From Gemmatimonadota bacterium (GTDB lineage: Bacteria > Gemmatimonadota > Gemmatimonadetes > Longimicrobiales > Gaopeijiaceae): a DNA stretch of 64,000 bases. Where the stretch lies: assembly GCA_009692205.1 (NCBI GenBank), contig SHZR01000002.1:62001-126000 (forward strand), in the 5' to 3' direction. Positions 1-9,702 of this stretch are shown here, piece by piece (the stretch's first letter is position 1; every line of letters starts with the position of its first letter). The position numbers and the translations under genes were made by a program. The notes under the pieces are model-generated. The model saw nothing but the letters and a program-made list of their open reading frames with translations, searched no databases and was not told the origin of the DNA.

Positions 1-2
1 CG

Positions 3-632
3 CACCTCTCGACCGCGCTGGTGATCGGCCTGCTCGGGCCGCTCATCGTGTTCGCGGCGGGCGCGCGCATCTCCCACTTCGTTCTGCTCGGCGTCCTCGC
101 GGCTCCCGTTCTCTGGCTCCAGCTCTCGGTCGGGTTCCGCGCCGCGCGCATCGCGTCGTTCCTGAACCCGGCGTCGGATCCAGGCGGCGCGGGCTTCCAG
201 GTCCACCAGTCGCTGGTGGCGCTGGGCTCGGGTGGGATCTCGGGCGTGGGGATCGGGCAGGGGCGCCAGAAGTTCGGCTTCCTCCCCGAGGCCCACAACG
301 ACTTCGTCTTCGCGATGATCGGCGAGGAGTGGGGCTTCCTCGGCGTGGTCATCCTGGTGGCGCTCTACACGGCGATCGTGCTCGTGGGCTTCCGCATCGC
401 CCGTCGTGCTCCGGACGCGTTCGGCGAACTCGTGGCGATCGGGTGCGCGAGCCTCATCGCGGTGCAAGCGTTCCTCCACATGGCCGTCGGCCTCGCGCTC
501 GCGCCGCCGACGGGGCTCCCGCTGCCGCTGGTCTCCTACGGCAGGTCGAACCTCATCGTGACGCTCGTCGTGCTCGGCATCCTGATTTCGGTGGCCCGCT
601 CGGCGCCGGGCGGAAAGGCGGCCCGTGCATGA
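3..632 (+). CDS. ftsW: FtsW-type SEDS peptidoglycan glycosyltransferase, C-terminal part
   Basis: This is the C-terminal 209 residues of a SEDS-family membrane protein; the 5' end lies before the window. FtsW polymerises lipid II into septal glycan strands together with a class B PBP. The visible part has several hydrophobic segments, the conserved loop with HQSLVALGSGG and QKFGFLPEAHNDF (the Asp of this loop is the family's catalytic candidate), then GEEWGF and the last periplasmic motif near 523-555. That last motif reads SYGRSN here, whereas the usual form is SYGGSS. Its stop overlaps the murG start by 8 nt. The division-cluster context favours FtsW over RodA, although sequence alone would allow either. 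Confidence 0.9.
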   Translation, partial: HLSTALVIGLLGPLIVFAAGARISHFVLLGVLAAPVLWLQLSVGFRAARIASFLNPASDPGGAGFQVHQSLVALGSGGISGVGIGQGRQKFGFLPEAHNDFVFAMIGEEWGFLGVVILVALYTAIVLVGFRIARRAPDAFGELVAIGCASLIAVQAFLHMAVGLALAPPTGLPLPLVSYGRSNLIVTLVVLGILISVARSAPGGKAARA

Positions 633-1767
633 CGGCCCCGTCGTCGTGGTCGCGGGGGGCGGGACCGGGGGCCACCTCTATCCGGCCCTCGCGATCGCCG
701 ATGCGCTGCGCGCGCTTCGTCCCGACGTCCGCGTGCTCTTCGTGGGCGCGGAGCGCGGCCTGGAAGCGCGCGTGCTGCCCGAGCGCGGCGAGTGGCACCA
801 GCTCCTCCCCGTGCACGGCGTCGATCGCTCGCGTCCCCTTCGCAGCTGGCGAGCGGTCACGAGCTTGCTCGTCTCGCTCGCGCGGGTCGCGCGTTTGTTC
901 GCGCACCACCGGCCGGAGGTCGTCGTGCTGACCGGCGGCTACGCCGCGGCGCCCGCCGGCATCGTCGCCGGGCTGAGCGGCCTCCGGCTCGTCCTGCAGG
1001 AGCAGAACTCCATGCCCGGCGCGGTGACGAGCGCACTATCTCGCTGGGCGAGCCGGGCGTACGTCGCGTTTCCGGAAGTCGAGGCCCGCCTCCCCCTCAT
1101 GGCGGGGCGCACGCGCCTCACCGGCAACCCGGTGCGGTCGGCGACGGGACGCCCGCGCGCGGAGATGAGAGCCCACTTCGGGGTTCCGGCTGACGCCCGG
1201 CTCCTCCTGGTCGCCGGCGGCAGCCAAGGCTCGCTCGCGCTCAACACCGTGGTCGGCGACGCCGTGCGCGCGGTCGCGCGCGGCTCGCTCGCCCGCCCCC
1301 AGGACCTGCACGTCCTCTGGGTCACCGGACCGGCGCACGTCGAGACCGTCGCGAACGTGCTGACCGAGTGCGGGGCACCCGGCTGGGTTCACCCGGTCCC
1401 GTACCTCGACGACATGCCGAGCGCGCTCGCCGCCGCCGACCTGGCGGTGTCCCGGGCCGGGGCGATGTCGACGGCTGAGCTGCTCATCCAGGGGCTTCCG
1501 GCGATCCTGGTGCCGCTGCCCACCGCGGCGGCCGACCATCAGATGGCGAACGCCCGGTCTCTCGAGGCAGCGGGCGCCGCGCTGGTGGCGCCGCAGGCGG
1601 AGCTGACGCCCGAGTCGCTCTGGGACACCGTCGCGCTCCTGCTCGCGTCCCCCGAGCGGCTCGCACACATGCGGAAGTCGGCGCTCGCGCTCGCTCGCCC
1701 TTCGGCGGCCGACGACATCGCCGCCGACCTCGCGACGTTCCTCCCCGCTCAGCGAGCCTCGCGATGA
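625..1767 (+). CDS. murG: MurG, UDP-GlcNAc:lipid I N-acetylglucosaminyltransferase
   Basis: A 380-residue GT-B glycosyltransferase that adds GlcNAc to lipid I to make lipid II on the inner face of the cytoplasmic membrane. The N-terminal glycine-rich loop GGGTGGH is at residues 11-17, the conserved QEQNSMPG is near 133, GGSQGS opens the C-terminal Rossmann domain, and the UDP-GlcNAc-binding stretch SRAGAMSTAEL lies near 275. Length is normal for the family (about 350-380). The GTG start lies inside the end of ftsW, and the stop overlaps murC as ATGA, so the cluster is probably translationally coupled. Confidence 0.97.
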   Translation: MHDGPVVVVAGGGTGGHLYPALAIADALRALRPDVRVLFVGAERGLEARVLPERGEWHQLLPVHGVDRSRPLRSWRAVTSLLVSLARVARLFAHHRPEVVVLTGGYAAAPAGIVAGLSGLRLVLQEQNSMPGAVTSALSRWASRAYVAFPEVEARLPLMAGRTRLTGNPVRSATGRPRAEMRAHFGVPADARLLLVAGGSQGSLALNTVVGDAVRAVARGSLARPQDLHVLWVTGPAHVETVANVLTECGAPGWVHPVPYLDDMPSALAAADLAVSRAGAMSTAELLIQGLPAILVPLPTAAADHQMANARSLEAAGAALVAPQAELTPESLWDTVALLLASPERLAHMRKSALALARPSAADDIAADLATFLPAQRASR

Positions 1768-3191
1768 CGAGCGCCACGCCCGATCTGCGCGCGCTCGCGG
1801 GAGACCGCCCGGTGCACTTCATGGGCGTCGGCGGCGCGGGGATGTGCGGGCTCGCCGAGCTGCTCGTGCGGAGCGGTGGCCGCGTGAGCGGCTGCGACCA
1901 GAAGGAGAACGCGGCGTTGGCCGACCTGGCTCGTATCGGCGCTGCAGTGAGCCTAGGTCATGACGCGGCGCATGTGGCGTCCGCGTCCGCGCTCGTGATC
2001 ACGTCGGCCGTTCCGCAGGACCACCCCGAGGTCGTCGCGGCGCGGCGGGCCGGCATTCCCGTGCTCAAGCGGGCCGAGGCGCTCGGCGCCTGGGTCGCGT
2101 CGGGCACGGTGGTCGCGATCGCCGGTACGCACGGCAAGACCACCACGACCGCGATGACGACCGAGGTGCTCGCGCGCGCCGGCAAGGACCCCACGGGGAT
2201 CGTCGGCGGGCGCGTCGCCGCTTGGGACGGCAACCTCCGCTTCGGGTCACCCTCGCTCTATGTGGTGGAGGCGGACGAGTACGACCGCTCCTTCCATCAG
2301 CTGACGCCGGACATCGCGGTGGTCACCAACGTCGAGGCGGACCACCTGGACATCTACGGCGACTATACGGGGGTGCGCGCAGGGTTCGCGCAGTTCCTCG
2401 AGGGCGTGCGGTCCGGCGGACGCGTCATCGCGTGCGCCGACGACCACGGTGCGTCCTCACTCCTGCCCCGTGTGGCCTCCAAAGCTTACACGTACGGCAC
2501 GTCGGCTGGCTCCATGCTGCGTGCCACGGACGTGTCGGTGGGCGCGGACCTCACGCGCTGCACCGTGTTGGAAGACGGGCGACGCGTCGGAACGCTGGCG
2601 CTCCGTAAGGGCGGGCGGCACAACCTGCTGAACGCGCTCGCCGCCGCGGCGGTCGCACGCGCTCTCGGCGTCGATTGGATACCGATTCGGAAAGCGCTTG
2701 CGGACTTCGCCGGCGTCGCACGCCGCTTCGAGCGACTGGGCGACGCGGCGGGCGTGCTCGTGATCGACGACTACGCGCACCATCCCACGGAAATCACGGC
2801 CACGCTCGCCACGGCCCGGGCGTCTTTCCCGGGGGCGCGCCTGGTCGTCGCGTTCCAACCCCACCTGTTCTCGCGCACGCGCGATTTCACGGTCGAGTTC
2901 GGCCGCGCGCTCGCCCTCGCCGACGTCGTGTGGGTCACGGACGTATTTCCCGCGCGCGAAGCACCCATTCCGGGCGTGACCGGAGAGACCGTAGTGCAAG
3001 CCACCCGAGCCGCGGGCGCCGAGGACGTGCGCTACCACCCCGACATCGCGTCCGTGGCGGACGCGCTCGCGGAGGACCTGCGCTCCGGAGACGTGCTCAT
3101 CACCCTCGGCGCGGGCTCGATCGAGACGGTGGGTCGCGCGGTGCTCGCCCGACTCTCGCGGGTGGGACCGAGGGAGGTCGTACATGCGTAG
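1764..3191 (+). CDS. murC: MurC, UDP-N-acetylmuramate--L-alanine ligase
   Basis: A 475-residue Mur ligase that attaches L-Ala to UDP-MurNAc with ATP, the first step of stem-peptide assembly in the cytoplasm. The N-terminal nucleotide-fold motif MGVGGAGM is near residue 20, the ATP P-loop AGTHGKTTTT near 120, the metal/substrate motif EADEYDRSF near 168, and the C-terminal DDYAHHPTE near 335. The ATG overlaps the murG stop (ATGA). In many bacteria murB and ddl follow murC, but here ftsQ begins 8 nt before the murC stop, so those genes must lie elsewhere if present. Confidence 0.97.
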   Translation: MTSATPDLRALAGDRPVHFMGVGGAGMCGLAELLVRSGGRVSGCDQKENAALADLARIGAAVSLGHDAAHVASASALVITSAVPQDHPEVVAARRAGIPVLKRAEALGAWVASGTVVAIAGTHGKTTTTAMTTEVLARAGKDPTGIVGGRVAAWDGNLRFGSPSLYVVEADEYDRSFHQLTPDIAVVTNVEADHLDIYGDYTGVRAGFAQFLEGVRSGGRVIACADDHGASSLLPRVASKAYTYGTSAGSMLRATDVSVGADLTRCTVLEDGRRVGTLALRKGGRHNLLNALAAAAVARALGVDWIPIRKALADFAGVARRFERLGDAAGVLVIDDYAHHPTEITATLATARASFPGARLVVAFQPHLFSRTRDFTVEFGRALALADVVWVTDVFPAREAPIPGVTGETVVQATRAAGAEDVRYHPDIASVADALAEDLRSGDVLITLGAGSIETVGRAVLARLSRVGPREVVHA

Positions 3192-3918
3192 GGACGGCCG
3201 CATTCTGCTCGCCACGGCCTGCTTCGGCGCCGCGATCGCGTGGGGCGACCGCATTCCGGCGGCCATGGTCGACATGGAGATGTTCCGTATCGAGGATGTC
3301 GAGGTGCGGGGCCTCCGCTATCTGGAGGAGTCGGAGGTCGTCGACATGCTCGACCTCACGCCCGAGACGTCCGTGTGGAGTGACAAGTCCCCGTGGCAAG
3401 ATCGCGTGGCCGCTCACGCGCTCGTGAAGTCCGTGCGCGTGAGCCGACGTCTTCCTGATGGCCTTCTGTTGGTGGTGAGCGAGCGCATCCCGATCGCGCT
3501 CGGGCCGACCCCGACGCTCGAGCCCATGGACGCGGAGGGACGCCGGCTGCCGATCGATCCCGCCGAGTTTCGTCTGGACCTGCCGGTGATTCACACATCG
3601 CGCCGTCCGCCGCGCGGATCCCGACATTTCCCGGCCGAGGTGCGACGCCTGGCCGCGGAGGTGGAGCACCTCATGGCCGCCGACACGGCGTTCCTCCAGT
3701 TGGTGTCGAGCGTGGCATGGAACGGGCGGGGCGCGTTGACCGTGCGTTGGACGGAGCCAGCGGTGGAGTTCCTGCTGCCGTCGCAGGCGTCGCCCGCGCG
3801 GCTCCGCGAGGGACTCGGGGCGCTCGCGGATGCGGCGTCGAGGGAACGGGAGGGGATGCCGGATGTCATCGACCTGCGATTCGCGGACCAAGTCGTGGTC
3901 CGCAGGGCCCGGAACTGA
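3184..3918 (+). CDS. ftsQ: FtsQ/DivIB-type cell division protein
   Basis: A 244-residue bitopic division protein. A short cytoplasmic N terminus is followed by one weakly hydrophobic segment (about residues 5-25). A POTRA domain comes next (about 37-105), opening with FRIEDVEVRGLRYLEESEV and followed by the typical VKSVRVSRRLPDGLLLVVSER. The rest is the FtsQ beta domain. FtsQ links FtsB/FtsL to the septal synthase in the periplasm. Identification rests on the POTRA pattern and the position between murC and ftsA, because FtsQ sequences diverge strongly. The start overlaps murC by 8 nt. Confidence 0.88.
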   Translation: MRRDGRILLATACFGAAIAWGDRIPAAMVDMEMFRIEDVEVRGLRYLEESEVVDMLDLTPETSVWSDKSPWQDRVAAHALVKSVRVSRRLPDGLLLVVSERIPIALGPTPTLEPMDAEGRRLPIDPAEFRLDLPVIHTSRRPPRGSRHFPAEVRRLAAEVEHLMAADTAFLQLVSSVAWNGRGALTVRWTEPAVEFLLPSQASPARLREGLGALADAASREREGMPDVIDLRFADQVVVRRARN

Positions 3919-3920
3919 CG

Positions 3921-5150
3921 ATGCGCTCGAACCTGATCGCCGGATTGGACATCGGGACCGCGAACACCTGCGTGGTGATCGGCGAGATCTCGCAGGACCC
4001 GCGCCGCCCCGGCCTCACGATCCTGGGTGTCGGGCAGGCACGCACGGGCGGCTTGCGCGGTGACCTCGTGACGAACATCGACGGGATCACGGAATCCGTG
4101 CGCGCGTCGATGAAGGAGGCCGAGCTCATGGCCGGCGTAACGGTCGACCGCGTCTACGCCGGGATCGGAGGAGATCACATCCGCGCCTCCAGCTCGATGG
4201 GCGTCGTCGCGATCTCCGAGGACGAGGTCGCGCAGGACGACATCGACCGCGTGCACATCGTCGCGCGCGCCGTCGCTCTCCCCCCGGATCGCGAGATGGT
4301 GCACGCGATCCCGCAGGAGTACCGCGTCGACCACCAGCGCGGCATCAAGGATCCGCTCGGCATGGCGGGCGTCCGCCTCGAGGCCGAAGTCTTCCTCGTG
4401 ACGTGCCAGATCACGGCGTCGGCGAACATCTGCAAGGCGGTCAACCGCGCCGGCTATCGCGTCGAGCAGCTCGTGCTCGAGCCCCTCGCGGGCGCGCGCG
4501 CGGTCCTCACCGAGGACGAGAAAGAAGTCGGCGTCGCGATGATCGAGATCGGCGCGGCGACTACCGACGTCGCGGCCTATTACGAGGGGAAGGTCCAGCA
4601 CGTCTCGATCCTCCCGTTCGGCGGGGCCACGCTCACGGCGGATCTGGTGCGCGGGCTCTCGGTGCCGTTCGCGGAGGCACACAAGACCAAGGAGCACTTC
4701 GGAGTCGCGCTCGCGCAGCTCGTCGATCCGCGGGAGACGGTTCCGCTTCCCGGACCGGTGCCGGGTCAGACCCGCCGCGTGGCGAGGGAGCTGATCGCAC
4801 ACGTGATCGAGCAGCGGCTCGACGAGATCTTCGGGATCGTGCAGGGGGAGCTGCAGGGTCAGGGGCTCCTCGACCACCTCGGCGCCGGGATCGTTCTCAC
4901 GGGCGGCACCGCCGCGACACCGGGAATCGTCGATCTGGCGCATCAGGTCTTCAATTTGCCGGTGCGTCTCGGCGTGCCATCCGAGGGACTCGGCGGCCTC
5001 GCCGACTCGGTCCAGCGCCCGCGCTTCGCGGTCGCCTCGGGCCTCGCGCTGTGGGGGGCCGATCGTTTCAGCGAGACCGGGCGGGGATCCTCCACGGTCA
5101 CGTCCGGAGTGTTCACCAAGCTGGGCACGTGGTTGAAGGAATTCTTTTAG
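3921..5150 (+). CDS. ftsA: FtsA, actin-like cell division protein
   Basis: A 409-residue member of the actin/Hsp70 ATPase fold that tethers FtsZ to the membrane. [15 protein letters not shown] at the N terminus is the phosphate-1 motif, [11 protein letters not shown] (about residue 203) is phosphate-2, and [10 protein letters not shown] (about 326) is the adenosine motif. The protein ends in a short amphipathic LGTWLKEFF, the membrane-targeting helix expected for FtsA. The same frame is open upstream into ftsQ, but the ATG 2 nt after the ftsQ stop is chosen because the conserved N terminus begins there. Confidence 0.96.
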   Translation: MRSNLIAGLDIGTANTCVVIGEISQDPRRPGLTILGVGQARTGGLRGDLVTNIDGITESVRASMKEAELMAGVTVDRVYAGIGGDHIRASSSMGVVAISEDEVAQDDIDRVHIVARAVALPPDREMVHAIPQEYRVDHQRGIKDPLGMAGVRLEAEVFLVTCQITASANICKAVNRAGYRVEQLVLEPLAGARAVLTEDEKEVGVAMIEIGAATTDVAAYYEGKVQHVSILPFGGATLTADLVRGLSVPFAEAHKTKEHFGVALAQLVDPRETVPLPGPVPGQTRRVARELIAHVIEQRLDEIFGIVQGELQGQGLLDHLGAGIVLTGGTAATPGIVDLAHQVFNLPVRLGVPSEGLGGLADSVQRPRFAVASGLALWGADRFSETGRGSSTVTSGVFTKLGTWLKEFF

Positions 5151-5178
5151 GTCACTCACACTCCGGCAGGGAGGAGTC

Positions 5179-6411
5179 ATGATGATGTTCGAATTCGAAG
5201 AATCGCCGGTCCGGAACGCGCGGATGAAGGTGGTGGGTGTCGGCGGGGCCGGCGGCAACGCCGTGAATCGCATGATCGACGAGCGTCTGGAGGGGGTCGA
5301 GTTCATATCCATGAACACCGACGGCCAGGTCCTCAAGACGTCCAAGGCGCCGGTGAACATCCAGATCGGCAAGAAGCTCACGCGTGGGCTCGGTGCAGGC
5401 GCGCGTCCCGAGGTGGGACGCCAGGCCCTCGCCGAGAGCGAGGACGAGGTGCGGCGCGCGCTCGAGGGCGCCGATCTCGTGTTCGTCACGGCCGGCATGG
5501 GCGGCGGCACGGGAACCGGCGCGGCGCCGCTCGTGGCGGAGATCGCGCGAGACATGGGCGCGCTCACGATCGGCATCGTGACGAGGCCGTTCTCGTTCGA
5601 GGGTAAGAAGCGCGAGCGGCAGGCGGCGCAGGGCATGGCCGAGCTGCGGCGCTGCGTGGACACGATGATCGTGGTTCCGAACGATCGGCTTCTCGCCGTG
5701 GTCCCCAAGGGGACCTCGTTCCGGGATGCGCTCAAGAAGGCCGACGAGGTGCTGCTGCACGCGACGCAGGGGATCTCCGACCTGATCAGCGTGACGGGTG
5801 ACGTCAACGTGGACTTCGCGGACGTGCGTACCGTCATGGCCTCGCGTGGGCCGGCGCTCATGGGGTCGGGCTTCGCCGAGGGCGACAACCGGGCCGAGAT
5901 CGCGGCGAAGGCGGCAATCTCCTCACCCCTCCTCGACGACGTGTCGATCGCGGGATCCCGGGGCGTGCTGATCAACATCACCGGGGGGCCGGACCTCGGC
6001 ATTGACGAGGTCACGATCGTCTCTTCGATTATCCAAGCAGTGGCCGGGGACGACGCCGAGATCATCTTCGGCGCGGTGCACGACCCCAGCATGCAAGGCA
6101 AGATCAGGGTCACCGTCATCGCCACCGGCTTCGACTCGGCCAACGACGAGAAGGTCATCCCGGGTGACTTCCGCCGCACGCGGACTCCGGCCCAAGCCAC
6201 TACCTCTGCTACGTTCCCCCGTGCGCAAGAGCCGGTCGTGGCCGATATTCAGATGGTGCGACAGATGGAGGCACGCATGGAGGTCCGCGCGGTCGGGGGT
6301 TCGCGGTCCGTGCAGGCTGTGTCGCCTTCGCGGTTCCCGGATCGTCCGCTCACCCGGGAGCCGATGGCAGGTCTGGATATACCGACGTTCATCCGGCGTC
6401 AGATGGACTGA
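5179..6411 (+). CDS. ftsZ: FtsZ, tubulin-like division GTPase
   Basis: A 410-residue GTPase that forms the Z ring. [16 protein letters not shown] is near residue 17, the GTP-binding tubulin signature [10 protein letters not shown] near 110, and the T7-loop region NVDFADVRT near 212. A variable linker leads to the conserved C-terminal peptide DIPTFIRRQ, which docks on FtsA. A good ribosome-binding site (GGGAGGAG, about 5169-5176) precedes three consecutive ATG codons; the first is used here. Length and domain order are normal. Confidence 0.98.
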   Translation: MMMFEFEESPVRNARMKVVGVGGAGGNAVNRMIDERLEGVEFISMNTDGQVLKTSKAPVNIQIGKKLTRGLGAGARPEVGRQALAESEDEVRRALEGADLVFVTAGMGGGTGTGAAPLVAEIARDMGALTIGIVTRPFSFEGKKRERQAAQGMAELRRCVDTMIVVPNDRLLAVVPKGTSFRDALKKADEVLLHATQGISDLISVTGDVNVDFADVRTVMASRGPALMGSGFAEGDNRAEIAAKAAISSPLLDDVSIAGSRGVLINITGGPDLGIDEVTIVSSIIQAVAGDDAEIIFGAVHDPSMQGKIRVTVIATGFDSANDEKVIPGDFRRTRTPAQATTSATFPRAQEPVVADIQMVRQMEARMEVRAVGGSRSVQAVSPSRFPDRPLTREPMAGLDIPTFIRRQMD

Positions 6412-6432
6412 CGCGGGCAGGGGTCAGGCACG

Positions 6433-7755
6433 ATGTCGAGTCGAATGATCGAGCCGATGAGGATCGCGGCGGCCGCGGTGGCGGCCGTCGCGTGCACGGC
6501 GTGCGTCTTCGAGGCCCCCGACGCGGGCAGGATCGATCGGCTGTATGTACCGCCGGCGGAGACCGTGCAGATCTTCTCGCTCGGCCGGGGTGAGACGTTC
6601 GGCGGGATCCTGGACGGCACCATCTCCGCGAACGAGCAGGCGTTGCTGCTCATGGCGTTCCGCGAGCACGCCTCCCCGATGCGCATGCGCGAGGGCACGG
6701 AGATCACGCTGCGGTTCCTCAAGGACGACGAAGAGATCCGGGGCATCGACGTGGCGCTGATGCCCGACGAGACCGTGCGCCTACATCGCGAGCCGCTAGG
6801 GTGGGAGTCCGAGTTGATCGAGACGCCGATCTACGTCGACACGCTGTTCGCGAGCGGCGAGATCGAGACGGTGCTGTGGAACGCGGTGGTGATGAACCCC
6901 GTGCTCTCCGGCCTGCCGTTCGCGGACCGCAACGAGCTCATCGACGACCTCGACCAGGTCTTCCAGTGGCAGGTCGACTTTTCGCGGCAGATCCGCGTGG
7001 GCGACACCTATCGGTTCGTGTTCGAGCGCGAGGTTCGCCCCGACGGCTCGATGCGGGCGGGCCGGCTGCTGGCCGCTGAGCTCGTCACCAGCGGCACTCC
7101 GTTCCATGCGATCTGGTTCGACCCGAACGGGGACGGGCGCGGGTCGTATTTCGACCTGGAGGGAGAGTCCGTGCGGCGGGCGTTCCTGCTCAAGCCGCTC
7201 TCGTATCGACGCATCTCATCCCTGTTCACGAACTCGCGCTACCACCCCATCCTCAACACCTGGCGCTCGCACCGCGGTGTCGACTACGCGGCGGATGCGG
7301 GCACGGAGATCATGGCGACCTCCGACGGGGTCGTGACCGAGCGACGCTTCGATGGGAGCTACGGCAACACCATTCTCATCCGCCACCCGAACGGGTTCCA
7401 GACCCGTTACGCGCACATGCGCGCGTTCCGGAACGGCATCGTGGTCGGGAGTCGGGTGCACCAGAGCGACATCATTGGATACGTGGGCATGACCGGGCTC
7501 GCCACGGGCCCGCACCTCCACTATGAGATGCTCCGGGGCGGACGTCACATGGATCCGCTGTCCGTGGACCTGCCGGCGGGCGACCCGGTGCCCTCGGACG
7601 ATCGCATGCGCTGGCTGGACGAAGCGGAGGTGCGTGTGGCGCTGCTCGATGGGATCCCGGGCGCGGGTCCGGTGCGCACCCTCGTGGTGGACGCCGAGAT
7701 CCAAGACGGACAGACGGTGGCCGCGGGCGCGGCTCCCAGCGGGGGGCTGCAGTAG
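6433..7755 (+). CDS. M23-family murein endopeptidase (MepM-like), exported
   Basis: A 440-residue envelope protein with an N-terminal signal sequence (AAAAVAAVACTAC). A lipoprotein Cys is possible, but the lipobox is weak. A long middle region of the Csd3/MepM type is followed by a LytM domain (about residues 275-375). The Zn ligands are visible as HRGVD near 279 and HLH in GPHLHYE near 359, so the site looks catalytically competent. It probably cuts peptide cross-links in murein. Only 21 nt separate it from ftsZ, which suggests it supplies hydrolase activity during division. ATGs at 6445 and 6457 are alternative starts; 6457 would give the tidiest signal peptide. Confidence 0.88.
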   Translation: MSSRMIEPMRIAAAAVAAVACTACVFEAPDAGRIDRLYVPPAETVQIFSLGRGETFGGILDGTISANEQALLLMAFREHASPMRMREGTEITLRFLKDDEEIRGIDVALMPDETVRLHREPLGWESELIETPIYVDTLFASGEIETVLWNAVVMNPVLSGLPFADRNELIDDLDQVFQWQVDFSRQIRVGDTYRFVFEREVRPDGSMRAGRLLAAELVTSGTPFHAIWFDPNGDGRGSYFDLEGESVRRAFLLKPLSYRRISSLFTNSRYHPILNTWRSHRGVDYAADAGTEIMATSDGVVTERRFDGSYGNTILIRHPNGFQTRYAHMRAFRNGIVVGSRVHQSDIIGYVGMTGLATGPHLHYEMLRGGRHMDPLSVDLPAGDPVPSDDRMRWLDEAEVRVALLDGIPGAGPVRTLVVDAEIQDGQTVAAGAAPSGGLQ

Positions 7756-7760
7756 CCTGA

Positions 7761-9695
7761 GTGATTCGCTGGATCCTGCTCCTGGCCCTCGCGGCCGGGC
7801 TCGTCGCCTACTCCTTCTGGCTCTACCTCCGCTTCGAGATCGCCGTCCCCGCGGCGAAATGGCTCGCGGCGGCGCGTGCGGCCACGCTCGTCCTCGCCCT
7901 GCTGCTGCTGTTCGACGTGCGGTTGCCCGCGGGTGGAGGCGGAAGCGGCTCGGACGAGTGGGTGCTCCTGGATGCGTCGCTGAGCATGGGCGCGGCACCT
8001 GGAGGCGCCGCCTCGGCCTGGGAGCAGGCCTCCGCGCGGGCGCGTGAGCTAGAGCGCGACGGCTGGCAGGTCGTCACGTTCGGGGCGGAGGCCGAGGTCG
8101 GTACGCTCGAGGACGACGCGGGGCCCGACGCGCTGCGGAGCTTGCTCGCGCCCGCCCTCGACCGCGCGGGCGAGGCCGGAGCGCGCCGCGTACGCGTGCT
8201 GTCGGATCTCCGCCTAGAGGACGCCGTCGCCGTGCGGTCCGCGCTCACAGCGCTCCCGCTGGAGGTCGAGTTCGAGCGCTTCGGGGACGACCTCGTCAAC
8301 GCGGGGATCTCGCGCTTCGACGTTCCGGACGTCGCCCGCCCTTCGTCCTCGGCGCGCGCCGAGGTCGAGATCCACGTGGCCTCTGCCGTGGACTCGGTGA
8401 CCGTCAGCGTCTTCGAGGAGGGCGCCCCCGTCGCCGAGCTGCGCGTGCCGGCACCCACGCCGGGCCTGCGAGCGCGCATCCCCGTGGATCTGCCGCCGCC
8501 GCGCACCACGGGCCGGGTCCGGTACTCGGCGTCGGTCGCCGTCCCGGGGGACGCGTTTCCGTCGGACGACGGCGCGGTGGCGTACGCCAGCGTGGGACAC
8601 GAGGAGGGGGCGCTGGTGCTCGTCTCGCTGCGCGCGGATTGGGAGCCTCGACATCTGCTCCCGCTGCTCGGCGACGTCACGGGCCTTCCGACGCTGGGGT
8701 ACCTGCGGGTAGGGCCGGACGCGTTCGTGCCCATGGGCCGCGCGCTCGACCGCGGAGTCCCCGTCGACTCGGCTTCGGTTCGGCGCGCCGCGGCCGACGC
8801 CACGCTGCTGGTCTTGCACGGGCTCGGGGCCGACGCGGACGCGTGGGCTCGCTCCCTCGCGAGCCGCCCTGGCCGGAGCGTGCTGTTCCCGACGGCCGCC
8901 GCGGGCGCGGCGCTCACGGGCATCCCGACTGGCGAGCCGCGCCAGGGCGAGTGGTACGTCTCGGGAGATATCCCCACGTCGCCCATCGCGGGGACCTTGG
9001 CGGGAGTGGCGTTGCAGGGGCTTCCGCCGCTCTCCGACGTGCTGCTTCCGATCGACCCCGCGCGGGTTCGCGGGGCCCTGCTCGTGCAGCTGCGGGGGGC
9101 GGGCACGCCCGAAGCCGCGCTCCAGCTGGACGAGCGGCCGGGTGGACGGGTCGCCGTGGTGCTCGCCTCCGGCTTCTGGCGCTGGGCCGCGCGCGAGAAT
9201 GGCCGAGACGTGTATCGTCGGCTATGGTCAGGCGTCGCCGGTTGGCTGCTCTCCGGGGAGGGAGGCGCGGCGCTCGAGCCACGCCCGACGCAGTGGATCG
9301 TCCCCCGGGGCGAGCCGGTCGTCTGGAGCCTGCCCGTGGACAGCACGGCGCGACGCCTGGTTGTGAGCGCAGGGGACTCGGCCGTCGTGGACGTCCCCCT
9401 CGCGAACGAAGGCTCCCAGTCGACGGGCGTTCTGCCGCCGGGGTCGTACGCCTATCGAGTGGAGCGCGGGGCCGACGAAGTGATCGCGAGTGGCCGCTTC
9501 GACGTCGCCGAGACCACGCTGGAGATGGCCCCGGTGGCCGCAGTGCCTGGAGCGAGCGAGGCGGGTGAGACTCCCGCGGCGGGCGTCGAGCAGCGGCCCG
9601 GGTCGCCGCTCCGGACGCGATCCTGGCCTTACCTGCTCATTATCGGCCTGCTGTGCGCGGAGTGGATCGGGCGGAGGCGGAGCGGGCTCCGGTAG
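7761..9695 (+). CDS. VWA-like membrane protein of unknown function
   Basis: A 644-residue protein with two hydrophobic segments at the N terminus (about 3-20 and 33-53) and one near the C terminus (about 622-638, followed by RRRSGLR). Most of the chain is therefore outside the membrane between helices 2 and 3. A von Willebrand A-like domain begins just after helix 2 with a MIDAS-type DASLSM (about residue 70). The large C-terminal part has beta-rich stretches. The layout resembles BatA-like proteins, but no AAA+ MoxR partner is in the window. It starts at a GTG 5 nt after the peptidase stop and leads directly into ftsY. Function unknown. Confidence 0.8.
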   Translation: MIRWILLLALAAGLVAYSFWLYLRFEIAVPAAKWLAAARAATLVLALLLLFDVRLPAGGGGSGSDEWVLLDASLSMGAAPGGAASAWEQASARARELERDGWQVVTFGAEAEVGTLEDDAGPDALRSLLAPALDRAGEAGARRVRVLSDLRLEDAVAVRSALTALPLEVEFERFGDDLVNAGISRFDVPDVARPSSSARAEVEIHVASAVDSVTVSVFEEGAPVAELRVPAPTPGLRARIPVDLPPPRTTGRVRYSASVAVPGDAFPSDDGAVAYASVGHEEGALVLVSLRADWEPRHLLPLLGDVTGLPTLGYLRVGPDAFVPMGRALDRGVPVDSASVRRAAADATLLVLHGLGADADAWARSLASRPGRSVLFPTAAAGAALTGIPTGEPRQGEWYVSGDIPTSPIAGTLAGVALQGLPPLSDVLLPIDPARVRGALLVQLRGAGTPEAALQLDERPGGRVAVVLASGFWRWAARENGRDVYRRLWSGVAGWLLSGEGGAALEPRPTQWIVPRGEPVVWSLPVDSTARRLVVSAGDSAVVDVPLANEGSQSTGVLPPGSYAYRVERGADEVIASGRFDVAETTLEMAPVAAVPGASEAGETPAAGVEQRPGSPLRTRSWPYLLIIGLLCAEWIGRRRSGLR

Positions 9696-9702
9696 CGCGC
9701 CC

